From the NCBI GenBank assembly GCA_003667245.1, contig RCNN01000123.1, positions 31,573-95,572 of the forward strand: a stretch of 64,000 bases of DNA, given 5' to 3'. Position numbers and translations under genes: made by a program. The notes beneath the pieces were generated by a model, which made no database searches, was not told the origin of the DNA, and was given only the letters and a program-made list of their open reading frames with translations. Positions 23,853-35,736 of the stretch are shown here, piece by piece. The stretch comes from Heterostelium multicystogenum. Its lineage: Eukaryota; Evosea; Eumycetozoa; Acytosteliales; Acytosteliaceae. Each line of letters starts with the position of its first letter. Positions within the stretch are counted from its first letter, which is position 1.

Positions 23853-24300
23853 TGTTTACTTTGCTTTGTTTTCTTTGCTTAGATTAACTTAACTGAGCTT
23901 AGCCTAAACTATAAATCAAGACAGATCTTTCTATTGCAATACCAACTTTCTGCTTCAACTTCTTCTACTTCTACTTCTACTTCTGATTCTCCAGTTGATC
24001 TGTCAAAAAGACATAGTAATAAATAATTATCTACTCCAATTTGATATTGAACAAGTTGGATTGCAGGATGAAGTTGAACACCTATTAAAATCGTGTTATA
24101 TTAATTTTAATTTAATTTAATTATTTTTTTTGTTGTTGAAATCAACCCACACCACATTCAATGGTGGTGGTATGCTTCAATTATAGTAAAATCTGCTTAC
24201 AATGAACAAAAGAGGATGTTGATGTTGTTGTTGTCAAAATGTTGTATTGTATTATTAGTTTATTTTAAAGTTTGGTAGGTATGTTTTAATTATATATTGT
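23853..24300. other. Spacer between Mdm31-like and alpha-galactosidase genes
   Basis: A 448-base AT-rich spacer, 5' of the Mdm31-like gene and 3' of the alpha-galactosidase gene. It holds a CTTCTA/TTCTAC repeat near 23960-23985. No gene is seen. Confidence 0.4.
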
Positions 24301-25548
24301 TTATTGTGGTGTGAGTTTCAACATGACGCAGGCGTGTGAATCGATGGAGAAGCTCATCGATCCCTGGAAGATACCGGCGGACTTGTGTTGCCAGAGGTCA
24401 CGGGCAAGTAACTTGGTGGATGGTGAGATGTTGAGGATTTGAGAGGTGAGGGTGATGGTGGTGGTTTGGGCTCCTCTGTTGAAGAGGACAACGGCGGTGC
24501 TTCCGTCGGAGAGTGGTCTAGACCAGATTTCGCTTCCCGATTGTTGGTAGATTCTGGTACCTTGAATTCCGAGTGGATCTTGATCGACTTGAATAACTTC
24601 GGCGTTGGTCAAGATATTGATGGTGTCTTGTGACATGAAGCGGAGATCGTTTCCGGCAATGAGCGGGGCGGCGATGATCGACCAGAGGGAGAAGAATGAG
24701 GTGTACTCGGTGGTAGTTTGTCCACCGTTACCAATCTCCAACATGTCTGGGTCGTTCCAGTTACCTGGTCCGGCGAATGGTGCACGGTTGTACTCCATCA
24801 TTTGGTCGAGAATGGAAGTCCAGGCGTCAAAGTCGTCGGTGATATCGTCGAACTCTCTCCAGAGATTGCAAATTTGGTCGACATAGGTGAAGTTTACGTA
24901 TTCTCCTTGGGCGTAGGCTGGCCAGCTGCAACTGAAGACCATTGGACGTCCAGTGGCAATGAGGTAGTTGCTCAAATCGGTGTATGTTTCCTTCATGTCA
25001 TCGACTGGGAAATTGCATCCATCCATCTTAACATAGTCGATACCCCAGGAGGCGTAGGTCTTGGCGTCCAAAGCCAAGTAGTTCTCAGAACCTGGATAAC
25101 CAGCACAAGTTAAATTTCCGACATCACCATAAATACCCATCTTCAAACCAAGTGAGTGAATATAGTCGGCAATTGGAGCAATTCCTAGGAGTAGGTGTCT
25201 CGATGATTAGTAATCACTATTTAAAAGACTAGTCGGATCCGACTAGCATTGTCCTAATTTCTTACCATTTGGGAAACGAGCTGGGTCTGGTTGGAGACGA
25301 CCTTGGGAGTCACGTTCGTGGGCAAGCCAGCAGTCATCTAGATTGATGTATTCATAACCAACGGCAGCCATACCGCTGGTGACCATAGCCATGGCAGTTT
25401 CGATAAGGAGAGTGGCATTGATTTGAGAAGTCTCGCAACCAAAGTGATTCCATGTGTTCCAACCCATTGGTGGGGTACGGGCAACACCATTATTCAATGC
25501 ACTTGCCAAAGTAATAAATAAAACAAAACAAATAATATATGATTTCAT
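24301..25548 (-). CDS. melA: Alpha-galactosidase, glycoside hydrolase family 27
   Basis: Secreted or lysosomal exo-enzyme that removes terminal alpha-galactose. Exons 25548-25266 and 25184-24301 join across a GTAAGA...TAG intron with no frame errors and give about 388 residues, usual for the family. It starts with a signal peptide (MKSYIICFVLFITLASA), followed by NGVARTPPMGWNTWNHF, the strong GH27 start motif. INLDDCW, the catalytic nucleophile region YVKMDGC and the acid/base region with GPGNWNDPDMLEIGNGG are all present. The C-terminal beta domain covers the last ~90 residues. The symbol follows the Dictyostelium gene melA by family only. Confidence 0.95.
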
Positions 25549-26600
25549 TTTTATTATTTTATCTATCTATCTATATATCTATCTATCTAATATAAGATAA
25601 CTATATCTATTTATTTATTATTTAGACTGATTGGAATTAAAACAGTTTGTTTTGATCAAATGATTAAAGTATGAAGACCTACCACACAGAAAGGTAATTG
25701 TCAGTCACAATCAAAACATATTAATTATTTAAACACAACTGAAAATATCTAAGTTTTGAATTGATTTGCCAACTATTTAACTAAAATGGTGGCTTTTAGT
25801 CAAAATATCAAGGGGTAAGCCCGACGAGAGGGATTTGCCCATTTTTGTTTTCATTTTTTCAATTCTAAATCGACTCTTAATAACATTTGAGTTCCTATGA
25901 CCCCATTTTGTATTTCAATCCAATGATAAAATTTTAATTATGTCAACTGTTGTTTGCATTGTTTCGGAGTAGTTGTGATCAATCAATTAAAGTTGGTGGT
26001 GGTATCGGTATTGGTATTGGTATTCATCATACCCATCCACCTTCAGATTTTCAATCCAATTTGAAATAATTGGCAGAGATTTGGGTTCCAAAGTGTCTGT
26101 GTATTTTGAATATGGATGTTATGTAAATGGTTGCTAATAGTTTGTACAAAACTAAATTATATCATTAGTATTTAGTTTAGAATAAATCATAAATCAATTG
26201 AATTCTATCAGTGTTTGAAAGTTAGATTACTGATGTCTAAGTAGAGAGGCAATTTTATAACAATAAATTATTAATCAACAGATCGACCCAAATGTCTATA
26301 TTTATTTTGATGCACTTTTGTTAGTTGGCAATCCAATCCTATATAAGATTGGTTGAAATGCAGTGAGTTGTGCATTGATATTTACATAAAGAAAAAAAAG
26401 CAGGGTAAAAAAAAGGAAAGAGGAATAGGGTATGATATTATTGCTTGAGATTGGGTATTGTGGTATTATTACTCTTTGCTTCGTTATCAAGATATTTGAT
26501 CTATTAAGCAAGAGTTTAGAATAAATAGAAATAAAAGATATAGAATAGATATATAGAAAGAATTAAAACAAAACACCTATTTCATAACTATTAAAGTCTT
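25549..26600. other. Spacer with TCTA microsatellite
   Basis: A 1.05-kb spacer between two minus-strand genes. A TATC/TCTA tetranucleotide repeat lies at 25559-25589, just upstream of alpha-galactosidase. The open frame at 26302-26511 on the minus strand has low complexity and no family features. Confidence 0.4.
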
Positions 26601-27253
26601 CTACATTTCCTTGGTTTCATCTGGTTCATGCTCATCGATGATTGGACTTCTCCAGTCGATGAAACGATCTTTCAAACCAGGGTGTATCATACATGTATCC
26701 TTTTTACCCATAATGAGGTATCTATATTTAGCAAATTGTCCATAGCAGAAATCACGTAAGAATGTTGGCATATAATAAAATGAGTACATCAATGGGTATG
26801 GGTTCTATACACAAATTAAGAGATGCAGGAGTGCACATATGTTAGTTTTTGCTGCTGTTTGTCATTTAATGCACAGTTCAATCATACCTGTAGATAGTAC
26901 ATGATTCTTAAAACGGCAGTTGACTTTGTATAGTATTTACCAGTCTCCTCTTCGATGAGGACAATGGTTGAGAGATCTGCTGGTATTCCGTAGTAGTTGA
27001 GGATCTCGATACCCTTGGCAGTCTGAAGAGCCTGGTAGGAGAAACGCTTCTTGGTATCTCTTGGGTATACGAACTGTACGAATCCATCGCAAACATTGCA
27101 GACACCGTCGAACATGATGATGGATCTTGGTGGATCCGACGGTCTGTAAGTTGGCTTTGTCTGAGGTTGAGTCTGTTGTTGCATCTGTTGCTGTTGTTGT
27201 AATGAACCAATGTCAACTGACACATTATCACCTCCTTGATTATCTGCTATCAT
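26601..27253 (-). CDS. DCC-family (DUF393, YuxK-like) thiol protein
   Basis: Exons 27253-26888 and 26804-26601 join in phase 0 (GTATGA...TAG) to give about 189 residues. A Gln-rich N-terminus (residues ~18-32) precedes the DCC domain. That domain opens with IIMFDGVCNVCDGFVQFV, in which the D-x-x-C-x-x-C motif is complete. TIVLIEE, a TKSTAVLRI helix and FCYGQFAKYRYLIMGKK follow. DCC proteins have a thioredoxin-like fold and a CxxC pair, and some are thought to be thiol-disulfide oxidoreductases; the cellular role is unknown. No frame breaks. The domain call is firm. Confidence 0.85.
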
Positions 27254-29001
27254 TTTATTATTTTAATAGATTAATTTATTATTAATTATTATTATTGTTT
27301 GTTTGTTGTTGTTTGGTTGTTTGGTTGTTTAGTTGTTGTTTTAAATAAATTATTTGCAGGTCTTTGCTTGTTGATGTTGACTTTCTAACAGCTATACTCT
27401 TCACTGCTCATGTAGTGTTTCAGCTATAATATTATATATTTTAAATTAATATGATATTACTTCGAAGTAAAGTGACTAATAAAATTATATAAATTAGTCA
27501 AAATAAGAAGTAGGGGGTGTATTATGTTTTTGTTTGTTTTTTATGTTTGCAAAGATAATACAGACAGATTAATTTTTGATTTTTTAAAAAGTCAATATTC
27601 TCTGTTATTATTATTCATTATTTCATGGGTGTGAATTATTCTTCATATAAATAAATAATAATATAACAATAAAATCAACAGCACTAACAACTGCATCGTC
27701 ATCATCATCAACAAATAGTGATAAAAGATGCATCGTCATTGATTATTCTATCTCTTTGCTCTTGAAAGAAGAATCCATGATGCTCATGAAACGATACCAT
27801 AGAGAAGCAAATTATATCTTTAATTCTCCGAGTCTGGGTTTTAAAATTATACATCAAATCATTGAATGAACAACAATAAATTGATTTCATCAAATGAGAA
27901 ATTAAATTAAGTAGAAAAAGAGAGAGGAAGAAAAAGAGAAAGAGAAGAAAGTACACATAGTATATATTATTTGTAAAAGGTAATTGGGATTTAATTATTA
28001 CTTATTTAAAAATAATAATTAATATTAAGTAAAATAATCTTTTTAAAAAATTCCAGCAATGGAATTCTGACTCTTAATCTCACTGTACACTATCGAACAA
28101 ATTATAAGAACAAACCTATAGTTGGGAACTAAGTTCAGATAATAAAAAAACTATATAAAAATGCTAATTATTATGTTTCAATTCTGTTGAATATCTTAAA
28201 CAAAAAAGAATGAAGAAATACAAGGATTAATAGTTCCCATTTGAATTGTGAGGTGTAGATATGGAGTAAAAGAAAAAATGGGAGATAATCTTATCATTGT
28301 ACGAGAATACTATTAAATATAGTGATTTTGAAGATATTTTTACAAATAATAAATTTAACCAGTTTCCAAGATAGCACAATAATAATAAAAATAATGTAAC
28401 TTTTGTTATGATAAAGTAAATATTATGTTGAGATATGTTATTCCTCCTTACTTTGTTATGAATGGAATTTGATGTTAACTTCCTGGTTTTAATAGAAGTT
28501 TAATATTAATCATCTAAATCTTTTGTTTTGATTGTTTTTACCAGCATTGAAATTGAAGAGGAATTTGCAATTAAAATTAAAAAAACAAAATCAACTAATT
28601 CAAACCCAGGAATTCACTTTTTTTGAAGGTTTTCGTGATTCCCACTGAAAATTAAGATGAACTTTGAGATGTTGTGTGGGGGTCTAAAAGTCATGGATTT
28701 TACAAAAAATTAAACAGGGCATATGCCCAAGATTAGAAAAATCTTGTTTGATTATGTTACCAACCTTTAGCTCTGACAATAATAGATCTTTTCTAATATC
28801 AACTACACAAACAAGGCAGAAAATTAATATTAAAAAGTATGTAAGAAATAACTAAAAACCAGGAATTAAAATAAATTCTTTGGAAATATTAGCTATCAGT
28901 GCCTTTCCATTATAAATACCAAGGTCGACCAAGTTTCTATCATCATTCAAATAATAATAGTAATAAGTTAAAGTATAATAATAAGTTGTAATATTTTAAC
29001 A
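27254..29001. other. Long spacer upstream of the saposin gene
   Basis: A 1.75-kb AT-rich spacer between divergent genes. It has TTGTTTGGTTG repeats at 27290-27350 and ATCATC runs near 27700. The minus open frame 27708-27956 is Phe/Leu-rich low complexity and rejected as a gene. The 3' end (28,900-29,000) is the probable promoter of the saposin gene. Confidence 0.4.
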
Positions 29002-29798
29002 ATGAAATACATTCTTGCTTTCGTTGTTATCTTGGCTGTTTTTTGCCGCCTCTGCTCAAGCAGACAATGTCCTTAAGGTAAATAATTATAAAATTAATTA
29101 ATAAACCATTAACTTGTCCAAAACAATCAAGTTAACTAACTTTCAAAATTTTGAACATATTTCAGTGTGATTTGTGCCAATATGTTGTTAAGCACGCCGA
29201 ATCATTGATCTTGAAGAACCACACCCAAACCCATATTATCCACTCTATGGAAAAGGCCTGCCACCACTTGCCACACAAGTGGTCTGGTCACTGCGTCGCC
29301 CTCATCGACTCCCATGCCTCTGAAATCATCCAACGTTTGGTTGCCCGTGAAACCCCAGCTTTGGTCTGCAAGCAACTCCACATCTGCAAGAACCACGTCG
29401 GTGAAATGAACATCCAAAACGAAGATGACGATGATGATGATGAAGATTTCGATGATGATGATTTCGATGTCTTCGAATTCGAGCAACAACTCGAAGAATT
29501 GTTCGAACTCTCCGGTAACCTCGAGAAGAAGCACCACATCCCAGGTCACAACATCATCAAGAAGTACAAGTGCAAGGCTTGCCATTTCCTCGTCAAGAAG
29601 GCTGAACACTTGGTCAAGTTGAACAAGCGTATCGATGAGATTCAATCTGCTTTGGAGCATGAGTGCAAGTATTTCGGAATCAAGCCAGCCGTCAAGGTCT
29701 GCAAGAAGATCGTCCACAAGGCCACCCACCACCTCGTTGAGGAGCTCAAGAAGAACACCTCCCCAGACCATGTTTGCCACGCCATCCACATGTGCTAA
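29002..29798 (+). CDS. Secreted protein with two saposin B-type domains
   Basis: Exons 29002-29077 and 29166-29798. Exon 1 encodes a signal peptide; a T run at 29039-29044 has one base too many and breaks the frame there. Exon 2 carries two saposin B-type domains, each with the six-Cys pattern. The first begins CDLCQYVV and closes near HICK; the second begins CKACHFLV and closes at the final HMC just before the stop. An acidic linker of Asp/Glu (about 29427-29490) separates them. Saposin-like proteins interact with lipids; dictyostelids have many amoebapore-like (Apl) genes that may act on engulfed bacteria, and this could be one. Membrane activity is not shown by the sequence. Confidence 0.85.
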
Positions 29799-30092
29799 AT
29801 TTCTGTAGCTATCCGAACTACCATGTCCAAACCAATTATAAAAATAACCCTTTTATAAGTTAGATGTAAATCTATCTTTTCGTTTTTCCAACACAATCGA
29901 ATATAACCAACGATATTACTTGTACATGTACATAGTAAATAAAAAAATTATTGTTTAACAATATCTTATGTCTTTAGTATTACATTTATTTATGTTACTC
30001 AATTTTCACAGATTTCATCTCAATCTATACAGGTACCAGTGCTGTCATTTGTTCAAATACATAAAAGATCAATGGAGAATGAAGATATTTAT

Positions 30093-30599
30093 TTAGAAAT
30101 TAGTTGGAAGACCCCAACTATTGCAAATGGTCTTGTTGAAAGTATGTCCATTAAAATTTGGTCCAATATCCAAAGATCTTGTTTCTCCTAGTCCAATGTA
30201 CATGAACGCTACTTCATCAATGAGAGATTTTGCCCATTCATAGGGTTGTTTCTGATCACTATTAATGATAGTACCAATATAAGCATACTGAAGACCTTGA
30301 AAGTTTTTTTGAAAATAATTAGGCATGAACAATGATTTGGGAGGTTCTTTATCAAGGCATATTTCCATTTTGACACCAATTAGGACTTCATTAGTTGTTG
30401 CACCAGATACATCTACAACAAGAAATTGATGTTGGAAATTCTTATTGTCTGGTTCAACGAAACTTCCTATCAAACTATTTTGTTCTTTAACGATGTAGAC
30501 CATACCTGCTTTTTCTTTGTCTACAACATGAGTTGTATTTCTAATGAGTGGAATAATATTCATTCCTTTATGCTCTCTTTCATATTCTGATTCTTCCAT
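30093..30599 (-). CDS. Unrecognised ~168 aa protein
   Basis: Intact single-exon frame of 168 residues with ordinary, non-repetitive composition, so probably real. No signal peptide or membrane span. Visible features are a basic/acidic N-terminus, alternating beta-type segments such as HQFLVVDVSG and a C-terminal NGHTFNKTICNSWGLPTNF. It is convergent with the saposin gene (294 bases apart). I do not recognise the family and propose no function. Confidence 0.55.
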   Translation of the reverse strand: MEESEYEREHKGMNIIPLIRNTTHVVDKEKAGMVYIVKEQNSLIGSFVEPDNKNFQHQFLVVDVSGATTNEVLIGVKMEICLDKEPPKSLFMPNYFQKNFQGLQYAYIGTIINSDQKQPYEWAKSLIDEVAFMYIGLGETRSLDIGPNFNGHTFNKTICNSWGLPTNF

Positions 30600-31343
30600 A
30601 TATTCTTTTTTTTATTTACAAATACTAATGATTGGTTTCTAAATGAATGAAGTATTGTATTTATAAAGTAAAACCTTTATTATTTCGTATTATTTGTATT
30701 CAAAAATCATTTTCTACCTATTTGCAGGAATGAATATCAAATTGTATTAAATTGTTCAATGGTGGCAAAATAAAGTAACAAATTTCATCATTCACAATGA
30801 ACTTAAATATTTTTTTAAGTTAAAACTTCACCTTTTCACTCCCAAAGAAATCAAATTTGATACCTGTGTGGAATCATTGGGATTGATTAAAAACAAAATG
30901 AAGTTGGCAATATTCATGTAATAACAGATCCTTGATGTCATTTTTAGTAAAATAAATAGATGAGTTAGTACAGATCTTTTTACATCAAATTCCTATGAAA
31001 ACACAAAATTGTAATAGCAATACAACATTGAGAGGTCATACATTATCCCCTTCCAAGTTATCATTTGTTATTCTCTTAATAAAAGAATCAAAGTCAATTG
31101 ACCTTAAAGAATATTAATCTATTATAATTTTATAAATCAAATTACAGTGAATTAATTATACCATTGAATTTATCTTTCTTTGATTGTATACATCAAATTT
31201 GTTGATTTATAATTTGATTTGGACTTCTTGATTTTTTACTAGAATTGTTTGTGGTGAACAAACCCCAATGAGGCAAAAATAACACAAAAAAATAAAGAGC
31301 ATGGATTTGAAAGAATAAAAGTTATCTACTACTTTGAATAAAT
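30600..31343. other. Divergent AT-rich spacer
   Basis: A 744-base spacer between divergent starts. Runs of A and T, no supported gene. The minus frame 31207-31392 overlaps the next gene start and is rejected. Confidence 0.4.
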
Positions 31344-32819
31344 ATGGCAAACAATAACAATAATAATTATAGCCGATTTCAACTACAATCACTGTTGCAG
31401 CACAATATCATTGATCTTATTATAGGAAATCGATTGCTTCCAACATCACATTTATTAGATTTATACTGTGGATCGGTGCAAATAAAGAGAGATATCCTCG
31501 ACTATACATTGGTTTGCAGAGAATGGTTTAATTACATTTCAAAGAAACATTGCACTCATTTTATGCTGTCTTTCGACAATAGATCATATTACGCTAAATT
31601 AAATCAACCGATGATAGAGATACAATGTAATGGCCTCTCATTGGAGCACTCACTCTTAACTTTAACAACATCAGCCATCTGTACATAAATGAAATATATA
31701 GCCAAGGAACGATAAATCAATGCTTTGAGTTCATTTCAAAATTTAACAATGGTAGCAACGATCTGCAATGTTTACACATTGCAACTAGTAGAGTAGAACT
31801 ACTCAGGAAGATCATCAACACTTTCAACATGCTCAAGATTCATCTCTATCTTGATGGCTCAATTCTATACACTAATAGTTCAATCAAAGATATCGATGGT
31901 TCAGTGGTTGAGTCGGTGGAGCTTAGAACAGAAAGTCTGTCAAACGATGGGTCATATGAAGAAGGATACGAATTTGACTTCTCGCCAATTGAAAGATGGA
32001 GAGTAAATAAGCTCTATTTTGAATATGAGAGTGGTGGTCACAGCAGCAGCACAATGCATCTTCGATATTCTGAGCTATTCAAGATCAAATCGCTGAAATC
32101 AGTCTCAATAGGCTTGGAAGATTATGTAGATGTCAATGAACTGAAGTTGGTTGTCAATGATAGTATTGAATCATTTAAATCATCAGCAATTCTTGGGTTG
32201 TTTGGATATCATATCGATGAACAGATTCTTGATCCTTGCAGATGTACATATGGAGATATTGATGATTACACAACACTCATTGCAAACAACAATCAAATCA
32301 ATGAATGGTCGGAATTCTGCGATAGACTTTCAAGCAACAAAACTTTGAAGAAGCTTAAGCTCTACAACTTTTGCAGTAATCACAAGATACGAAATGAATC
32401 GATACTTAACATTGTATCGGACCACTTTTATCAATCAATTCTATCAAACAACACATTGATATCATTGGCAATATCATGTAGGCTACTCAACGATTCATTC
32501 TACTCAATGATTTCACAGACATTGAATCAAACAATCAAGCATCTCAAGCTCACTCAACTTGACACCAAACACTATTTGAAGATATCAGAATCGATTATTA
32601 AGAAACAAGTCCATTAAGAAATTGGATTTATCATCTCCTGATCATGATGATTTAGAACATTTGAATCAAAATGAAATAAGACAAATTATCACCAATTTCA
32701 GCAACAATCAAACACTTTCCAAAATATTTTTACCGATATCCAATGAAATCGAAGATCAGTCTAAAACATTTCCATACTATTTTACAAGAAGTAAACACCA
32801 ATTTCAAACCTGCATATAG
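31344..32819 (+). CDS. Dictyostelid F-box/LRR-like protein, frame-broken
   Basis: The N-terminus is Asn-rich, then an F-box-like helix region ends DYTLVCREWFNYISKKH (about 31495-31550), a sequence pattern common at the start of dictyostelid F-box/FNIP/LRR proteins. Downstream are irregular leucine-rich units: FNNISHLYI (31660-31690), VESVELRTESLSN, LKSVSIGLEDYV (32090-32130), LKKLKLYNFCS (32345-32375), LISLAISCRLL (32455-32490), and after a break IKKLDLSS (about 32610). The protein may bind a target for ubiquitination, as F-box proteins do, but this is inference. Frame breaks are near 31650 and 32590. The stop is at 32817-32819. Confidence 0.65.
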
Positions 32820-33018
32820 TACTAAAAAGATTGCATAATACTACATAAATATCATTGGATATAAACTAATTCAATTTTAATTCATACCATAATAACTTTG
32901 GATATAAAATTAAAATAAAAGTATGACTTTTATGTACTTTTCATTTATAATAATTATACGTTTGTTTATCTATAGATATATAATATAATACTTACTTTGG
33001 TTATTATTACTAGCTAAT

Positions 33019-34710
33019 ATGAAGTGCACTAAACATAATAGAGCATATGAATCAATATGTAACAACTGTAATATTTTGATGTGTTCAAAATGTGTCATTG
33101 TTCATATTAAAATAAAAGATAATTCTTGCCCTCAAAATATTAATCATATCGAGGATATCATACAACATATGAATAGTGTATTCTTGGAATCTGATAGTGC
33201 TGATCATGAAGCAGAGAATGGTGAACAGTATATAGAATTCAAAGATACTCTTAGATCATTGTGGAGTACATTGAAGTCATGTGCATCGGAAATCAAAGAG
33301 ATCACAGCAACAGAGAATGAGATATCACAACACTTTGAAAAATATCATCAATATCTCATCATTGAAGAACAGCGACTAAAGAATATATTGTCTGAAAATA
33401 AACAATCATTGACTGTCCGGATCGAGAATAACATCAATCATTTGAAACATCTCATCAATATCATCAATATCATCAATATAAACCAAACATTAAATAAAAA
33501 TAAAAATGATGATAGCTCAGTAAATAGTCAATATGACAGCACAACAAATAATGATACCACAGATAAATACATGACAACAACATTGATATCATCAATAGAA
33601 TCATGCTCTTCACTGTCATCATTCATCTCAGACAACAAACAAACATTATTCAATTCTCGATACAATCAACCATATGATACCAATCAACTGATCAAGCAAT
33701 TCGACAATGATCATCATTCAATCATTTTATATCTATTGAATCAATACAATCAATCATTCAATCACAAACCAATCGATGATATCAAACAACATTCATATTC
33801 ATTGACAACCAAACCATTCGATTCTGAATCAATGCAATCAATCATCAAACAATCAATACAATTATCAATGAAATTAAAGACAAAAACTGTCAGTAGCAAC
33901 AACAAACTTTGATTCAAACAAATCAACATATATTTTCGCAACATCCACAAAGACTGAAGCAATACTCATCGATTTATCAAACCACTCAATCGAAAAAATT
34001 CAAGATTGATTATAATTTATACTTTGCATTACGATCAACAATTAGAATTGGAGAATATATCTATGTACTTGATAGTAGAGATATAAAAAAAACATGGATT
34101 CGATTCTCAACCAAATCCAAATCATTTGAAGAACTTGGCATGGAAGGAATTGAAATTGGCGGTTGGATATGTTGTTGTTGCTATGATGGTGAAGAATATA
34201 TCTATTTGGTGAATAGTGAGAATACTACCACACTTCGAATTGATCGATTCAACATCAAAAACAATGAAATTTTGAAAGCTATCATCAATTACCAAGATAT
34301 TATGGTCGACAATTATCATCAATGGTCATCAATGGAATACTATATTCATTATCTAATGAAAACATTTTATTTTCATTCGACTTGACAAACAAAACATTTT
34401 CTGAACATCAAGTGGATTTCGATGTATACACAGCTTGTAATGATAACAATAGTCATTTCTTCATTCATTCATGTGATTCTTTTTAATCAAATACAATGTC
34501 TTTACCAAACAAACAACCTATCTCAAACAGCTATCCACTGAATATACAAATCCATTGTACCATCGTGTATCAGAAACAGAGAGTTATTTTTATTCATTAG
34601 ACTGTAGACTTAATGGTTATTTGAAATATTCAATTGAGAAAGATCAACTAGAAACATGCCAATTGTTCAAAGATACATTGATCCAAAATATGTGCGACTT
34701 AGTATATTAA
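33019..34710 (+). CDS. B-box zinc-finger protein with coiled coil and repeat domain
   Basis: Typical dictyostelid B-box protein. Residues 1-45 are a B-box-like zinc site: CxxH at the start, then CxxC in ESICNNCNILMCSKC with later His residues. A long charged coiled coil follows (33230-33480), then Asn/Thr/Ser-rich low complexity. The second half has kelch-like beta repeats, for example TYIFATSTKTEAILIDLS near 33930-33985, IGEYIYVLDSRDIK (34050-34090) and YDGEEYIYLVNSENTTTLR (34180-34235). The frame breaks near 33900, 33995, 34380 and 34480. Reading ends at the stop 34708-34710 after IQNMCDLVY. Function unknown; this class is expanded in dictyostelids. Confidence 0.75.
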
Positions 34711-35030
34711 AATAAACCTCATTTATTTGAGATTCTTTAATTAAATGGAATCACTCCAATCTTCACTCATTACCTTAACCTGAGAATTATTTCAATAAAA
34801 ACAAAGTTTGAGTGTTATTAAACTTTTGTTCTTGGGCGACATGTGGCATCTAAGAAAAACAAATGAACAACACACAAAAAATACAAAAACAACAAAAATT
34901 TGGGCTTTGAAAACGAATCTGATTTGATTGATCAAAATTTAATCAGATTCAAATATTATTAATAGTTTAATTAACTTTACTTTCAAGTTAAGATATATTA
35001 TAATATAATACAATCGTTTATATACAAAGA
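34711..35030. other. Spacer before lsm7
   Basis: A 320-base AT-rich spacer between two plus-strand genes. TATATTATAATATAATA just before 35031 is a likely lsm7 promoter element. No gene. Confidence 0.4.
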
Positions 35031-35736
35031 ATGGCATCAACACCTCCAACAAAGAAAGAATCGATTCTAGATTTACAAAAGTTTTTAGGAAAAGGTTTAA
35101 CTGTCAAATTCACAGGTGGTCGTGAAGGTATGTACTCTCTAGAGTAATCGTACTTATATTTGTTGGCTATGCTATGCTACTATAAATACTCAGAGTGAGC
35201 GACTACATGTATATCTAGCAGTTTGAGTGCTATTGTAATAGAAGTTCTTGAGCTTTAGTAATACTTTGTTAGTTTAGACGAGTTATTAGATTCGGCTTAG
35301 TTTAAACTTGCATCACGATGTTTAGATTGATTTGTAGACGAAATAAAGTGGATTGAGAAAACGAATCAAAACAAAGCAAAAACATACTAATTGAGAGTAA
35401 ATGATATTTATTTATGCAAATAGTACAAGGTATATTAAAGGGATATGAATCCATTAGTAAATATAACATTAGATCAATGTGAAGAGTTTATTAGAGGTAA
35501 ATACAAAGAGTCTTGAATAGAATAGACGATAGTAGTTGTTAACATAGCTCTAAAACATTAAATAGATCCTCAAGATCCATTGAACGTTACAAGTGAAAAG
35601 AGATATTTAGGTTTTGGTTGTTTGTAGAGGAAGCAGTGTTATGATGGTTTGCCCAATGGAAGGATTTGAAGAAATTGAAAATCCATATCTAAATCAAGAG
35701 GAATCAGCTGCAGATGAGGAAAGCCATAGTAAATAA
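35031..35736 (+). CDS. lsm7: U6 snRNA-associated Sm-like protein Lsm7
   Basis: Lsm7 is part of the Lsm2-8 ring on U6 snRNA and of the cytoplasmic Lsm1-7 ring in mRNA decay. Three exons: 35031-35127, 35424-35496 and 35566-35736. Motifs in family order are KESILDLQKFLGKGLTVKF and TGGRE at the end of exon 1, VQGILKGY then PLVNITLDQCEEF (exon 2), and DPQDPLNVTSEKRYLG followed by VCRGSSVMMVCPMEG (exon 3). The Sm fold is complete. Two single-base errors are in homopolymers: AA at 35448-35449 and the T run 35612-35615. A short acidic tail precedes the TAA. Confidence 0.95.

Noticed and set aside
26302..26511. Minus frame of 69 codons
   Set aside because: Low complexity in a spacer; no homologous motif.
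27708..27956. Phe/Leu-rich minus frame
   Set aside because: Product of T/A-rich DNA, no family pattern.
29202..29789. Minus-strand frame of 195 codons
   Set aside because: Exact antisense shadow of the saposin exon; Leu/Val/Ile-rich, which is what antisense of such codons gives.
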